DNA of 64,000 nucleotides from Vespula vulgaris (Eukaryota > Arthropoda > Insecta > Hymenoptera > Vespidae): assembly GCF_905475345.1 (NCBI RefSeq), contig NC_066590.1:620001-684000 (forward strand). The letters run 5' to 3'. The translations under genes were made by a program, and so were the position numbers. The stretch's first letter is position 1, and every line of letters starts with the position of its first letter. The notes below the pieces were generated by a model, which ran no database searches, was not told the origin of the DNA, and saw nothing but the letters and a program-made list of their open reading frames with translations. Positions 61,349 to 64,000 of this stretch are shown one piece after another.

Positions 61349-62466
61349 CATATACATACATACATATATATATACACATATATATATATACACTGCTGTG
61401 TACACAGAAATTGTAAAGGCACTCCAGATTATATTACATTTATATTTTACATATATCAACCAGTAGTTTTTTTCACTTGTAGTATTCAGAGGAGGAGAAA
61501 AAAGGGACAGAATAAACATTTTTGTAAATTCTGACTCTTTAAAATATAGTTTTTCGCATTGTAGATGTTGTTTCTTTCTTACATTCCTTTTGCTTTTAGA
61601 GAAATATAAAGAATTATATTACATATATTTAATTGTATATAACAGATAGATTGTAATGTTTCATAACTAAAAGAAATAAGCTTGTCTATCCATTATACTT
61701 ATAAAAATATTTCCAATTATTTAAACAGAAATTGTATCAGTTTCTACAATGAATACTGTGTATAATATACATTACCAAAAGTTAAAAGAGGCTATGGAAA
61801 ATATTATTTAAAGAAACAATTACTTTTTAAAGAAATAACGATCACAAATGTGGATCTAAAATAATATGTTAGCCCCATTTCATATATCTTATAGATATAT
61901 TTATAGAATTTTTTTCTATAAGATATTTAGCAAAAAAATCAAGTGACTAATTTATCACAAATTGACTATTTGTAAAACCATTGTATTGTTCTTTACAATA
62001 CCTTTCAATCATCTAGTTTATAATATACAAATGGAAGGTTGCAGTGATACTACATTAACACATCATTTATCTCAAAATAGCACGATCATACTGCCTCTGT
62101 AAAGTAGATTGTACATTTTGAACATTAACATTTTTTTTTATCCCCTCCATGCATGAACATTGGTGTGAATTTTATAATCATCTTTATCCAAAATATATAT
62201 GATGATTTCCCAAATATCTGCCTATACATTCCCTACCTCCACATTTCATGTACCTTTGGCTTCTCGCTTTAGTAATAGCAAGTTTCACAAGCCTTTGTAT
62301 TCACACTTAAATACAGTATGTTACAGAACGCTTATCTATAAGAATGCATGTACATCACCATCGTTTATCTAACAATGTCTTAGGATAATGTACACAAACA
62401 AAACATGTACAGATTCCATAATCGATTAATAATTTTGATACAATGTTTCAATATCAAACACCAACC
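59067..62466. other. AT-rich intergenic plus probable long CrebB 3' UTR, no gene seen
   Basis: No frame with protein character. A TA/CATA microsatellite is at 61301-61392. Part of the right half is probably 3' UTR of the minus-strand CREB gene, but no boundary can be set by eye. Confidence 0.45.
61301..61392. repeat. compound CATA/TA microsatellite
   Basis: CATA units alternate with TA runs. It translates into a Tyr/Ile/Val/Met repeat that is not a real protein. Confidence 0.9.
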
Positions 62467-63828
62467 TCAGTCTGCTTTTTGTTGATAGAGCTCTTTCAAG
62501 GACTTCAGCTCATCAATTAAAGTCTGATTTCTGTTTTCTAGAACTGCAACACGATTTTCTAAGCACTTAATATATTCCTTTTTCTTTCTTCTACATTCTC
62601 TTGCTGCTTGTCTGAAAACAAATGCGTTTATTAATTGACTAAAATAATGTGTAATAAAAATTCTGTAACTATTGTTATTCGGATTATATACTTAGATTTT
62701 TTTTGCACAATTTATCTAAATACTAATAAATTAGTTATTTATCTTACCTATTCTTCAGCAACCTCAGTTCTCTTTTTCTAGCCGCATCTTCAACAACTAC
62801 ACCATGTCCTGAATAAGCTGTAACAGTGTCGAAGACTGTACATTTATAGATGAGGAAATCTTTACTAACTATTTTATTGTAAAAGAACATAGTAGATAGA
62901 TGAATAGAGAAAGAGAGAGAAAAATCTTTTCCTAAAGAAATAATGCAAGAAGCATAAAATGAAAATACAATGAGCATTAAATATAATATATATGGAATTG
63001 TAACTTCACTACTAATAATATAAAGAAGTTAGAATTCTAATGACAAAGTAAAATATGAAATAATTAAATTAAAGAAATTTAACAGTTAAATAACAAGATA
63101 AATAAATATGAGTAAAGCACACCTGGGACAAAATATTGTGTATCCTGGCCCTGTGCATACTCTACTATAGCTCCACCCGCTGTTGCTGCATTACTCATAG
63201 TTAACGTATGAAGCCCTGGGACACCCTCCCCTTGTGTTGCAATTTGAATAGTGCCAGCAGGTATTACTGTAAAATATTATATCAAGCTATGCTTATCCTT
63301 ATATTGTTACAAATGTATATGTACATATATTTATATTTAAGTATATATTCACACATCCATTATGCTGTGAAGATTATAATGTCATGTATGCTTTAGAGGA
63401 TATTGTGATATAAATTATCAATATATTTCATTAAGTAATAGTAAATTATATAAATTACTTTTTCATATATCATTGATACTATATAATTGAGATAAAATAT
63501 TCTATAACAAGGATGCCACACCAAACAAATATTTTGATATAATGTCATGTTAGGCAATACACACAGGGATAGGAGATAGTATTTAAAATTTATATATCTT
63601 AATGTAACTATGCTATCAGTCAAAGACCATCCCAATTTTATAATAGAAAATATGTTTGACGGTGGATGAGATGCATATAGAAATCATAGTGGTACACAGG
63701 ACAGCCAGCAGAAATATGCAGAAGATAAAATAACCAACCTGTCTGATAATGAAGAGAGTGGGAAGACACTTCACTGTCCACATTAGAATCGCACTCTGAA
63801 GAAGATTCTATGGGGGGCAAACGACCGT
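62467..63828 (-). CDS. CrebB: CREB-family bZIP transcription factor, 3' exons (partial, continues past right edge)
   Basis: cAMP-response-element-binding nuclear factor. Four exons in phase: 63739-63828, 63123-63266, 62748-62808 and 62467-62611. The last two encode the bZIP domain: basic region EDAARKRELRLLKNR, then QAARECRRKKKEYIKCLENR, and a short leucine zipper LENRNQTLIDELKSLKELY ending QQKAD. The 63123-63266 exon encodes the Gln/Ala/Thr-rich transactivation segment (GLHTLTMSNAATAGG, IVEYAQGQDTQYFVPG). The 63739-63828 exon is Ser/Asp/Glu-rich (PPIESSSECDSNVDSEVSSH). The kinase-inducible domain with the RRPSY site is not in the window and should lie beyond 64000. An alternative acceptor 9 nt upstream of 62808 would add Ala-Tyr-Ser in frame. 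Basic-region position Gln in NRQAAREC differs from the usual Glu of CREB; check against read data. Confidence 0.92.
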
Positions 63829-64000
63829 CTGCAACACCGAATGAAGAACCCTCCCATTACAGTGAAATGTATCTTGTGTTAATACATTTCTACATCTTCT
63901 TATATGAGCAAGAGTATTAATCTTTTTGACAAATTTATTTAAGAATACTGAGATTCAATTTTAATGATCTATATGAAAGATAGAATGTGATTAATTACAA
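63829..64000. other. intron of CrebB at window edge
   Basis: Intronic sequence upstream of the 63739-63828 exon; no coding seen. Confidence 0.4.

Noticed and set aside
61298..61519. Tyr/Ile/Cys-rich minus-strand frame
   Set aside because: Translation of the CATA/TA repeat.
1..64000. tRNA, rRNA, CRISPR, prophage or recognisable transposon
   Set aside because: None was seen by eye. A tRNAscan, an Rfam search and a repeat-library search would be needed to exclude them.

Overview
The window is nuclear DNA of an insect, most likely a hymenopteran (wasp, ant or bee). Genes are split by short GT-AG introns. The products include arthropod-type proteins (a CYP4-like P450, colt, CrebB). The left third is rich in CpG and in GA/CT microsatellites, while the right two thirds are strongly AT-rich. 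Genus was not determined. Exon models below were built by hand: each junction was checked for GT/AG and for reading-phase continuity, and every multi-exon model closes in phase unless stated.

Layout. 1-1758 (-): the 5' six coding exons of an unrecognised acidic protein that runs off the left edge. 1.8-18.6 kb: about 17 kb with no gene I can support, full of simple repeats; it probably holds the missing 5' end and regulatory DNA of the next gene. 18.6-21.9 kb (+): zinc-dependent membrane dipeptidase. 25.0-27.7 kb (+): an isolated decayed P450 first exon followed by an intact five-exon P450. 28.7-29.0 kb (+): a 50-residue protein with a cysteine-rich tail. 29.3-33.5 kb (-): Hbs1, with a mutually exclusive terminal exon that should give a short SKI7-like protein. 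34.3-38.0 kb (+): RNF216-type RBR ubiquitin ligase, divergent from Hbs1.

38.7-50.4 kb is an accessory island of small, mostly secreted proteins without recognisable domains. Three of them share a C-terminal arginine-rich motif (R-P-L-F-x-[YF]-R-Q) and a very short first coding exon, and one encodes a Gly/Trp/Arg-rich peptide. Most have a TATA box. This is the best candidate for an undescribed, lineage-specific gene family.

51.9-53.7 kb (+): WASH (WASHC1). 54.9-59.1 kb (-): the mitochondrial carnitine/acylcarnitine carrier colt, whose 3-kb third intron holds a complete-looking leucine-rich-repeat gene on the opposite strand. 62.5 kb to the right edge (-): the 3' half of a CREB-family bZIP gene. 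Housekeeping functions (mRNA surveillance, ubiquitination, endosomal actin, fatty-acid import, cAMP response) therefore flank a fast-evolving secreted-protein island.
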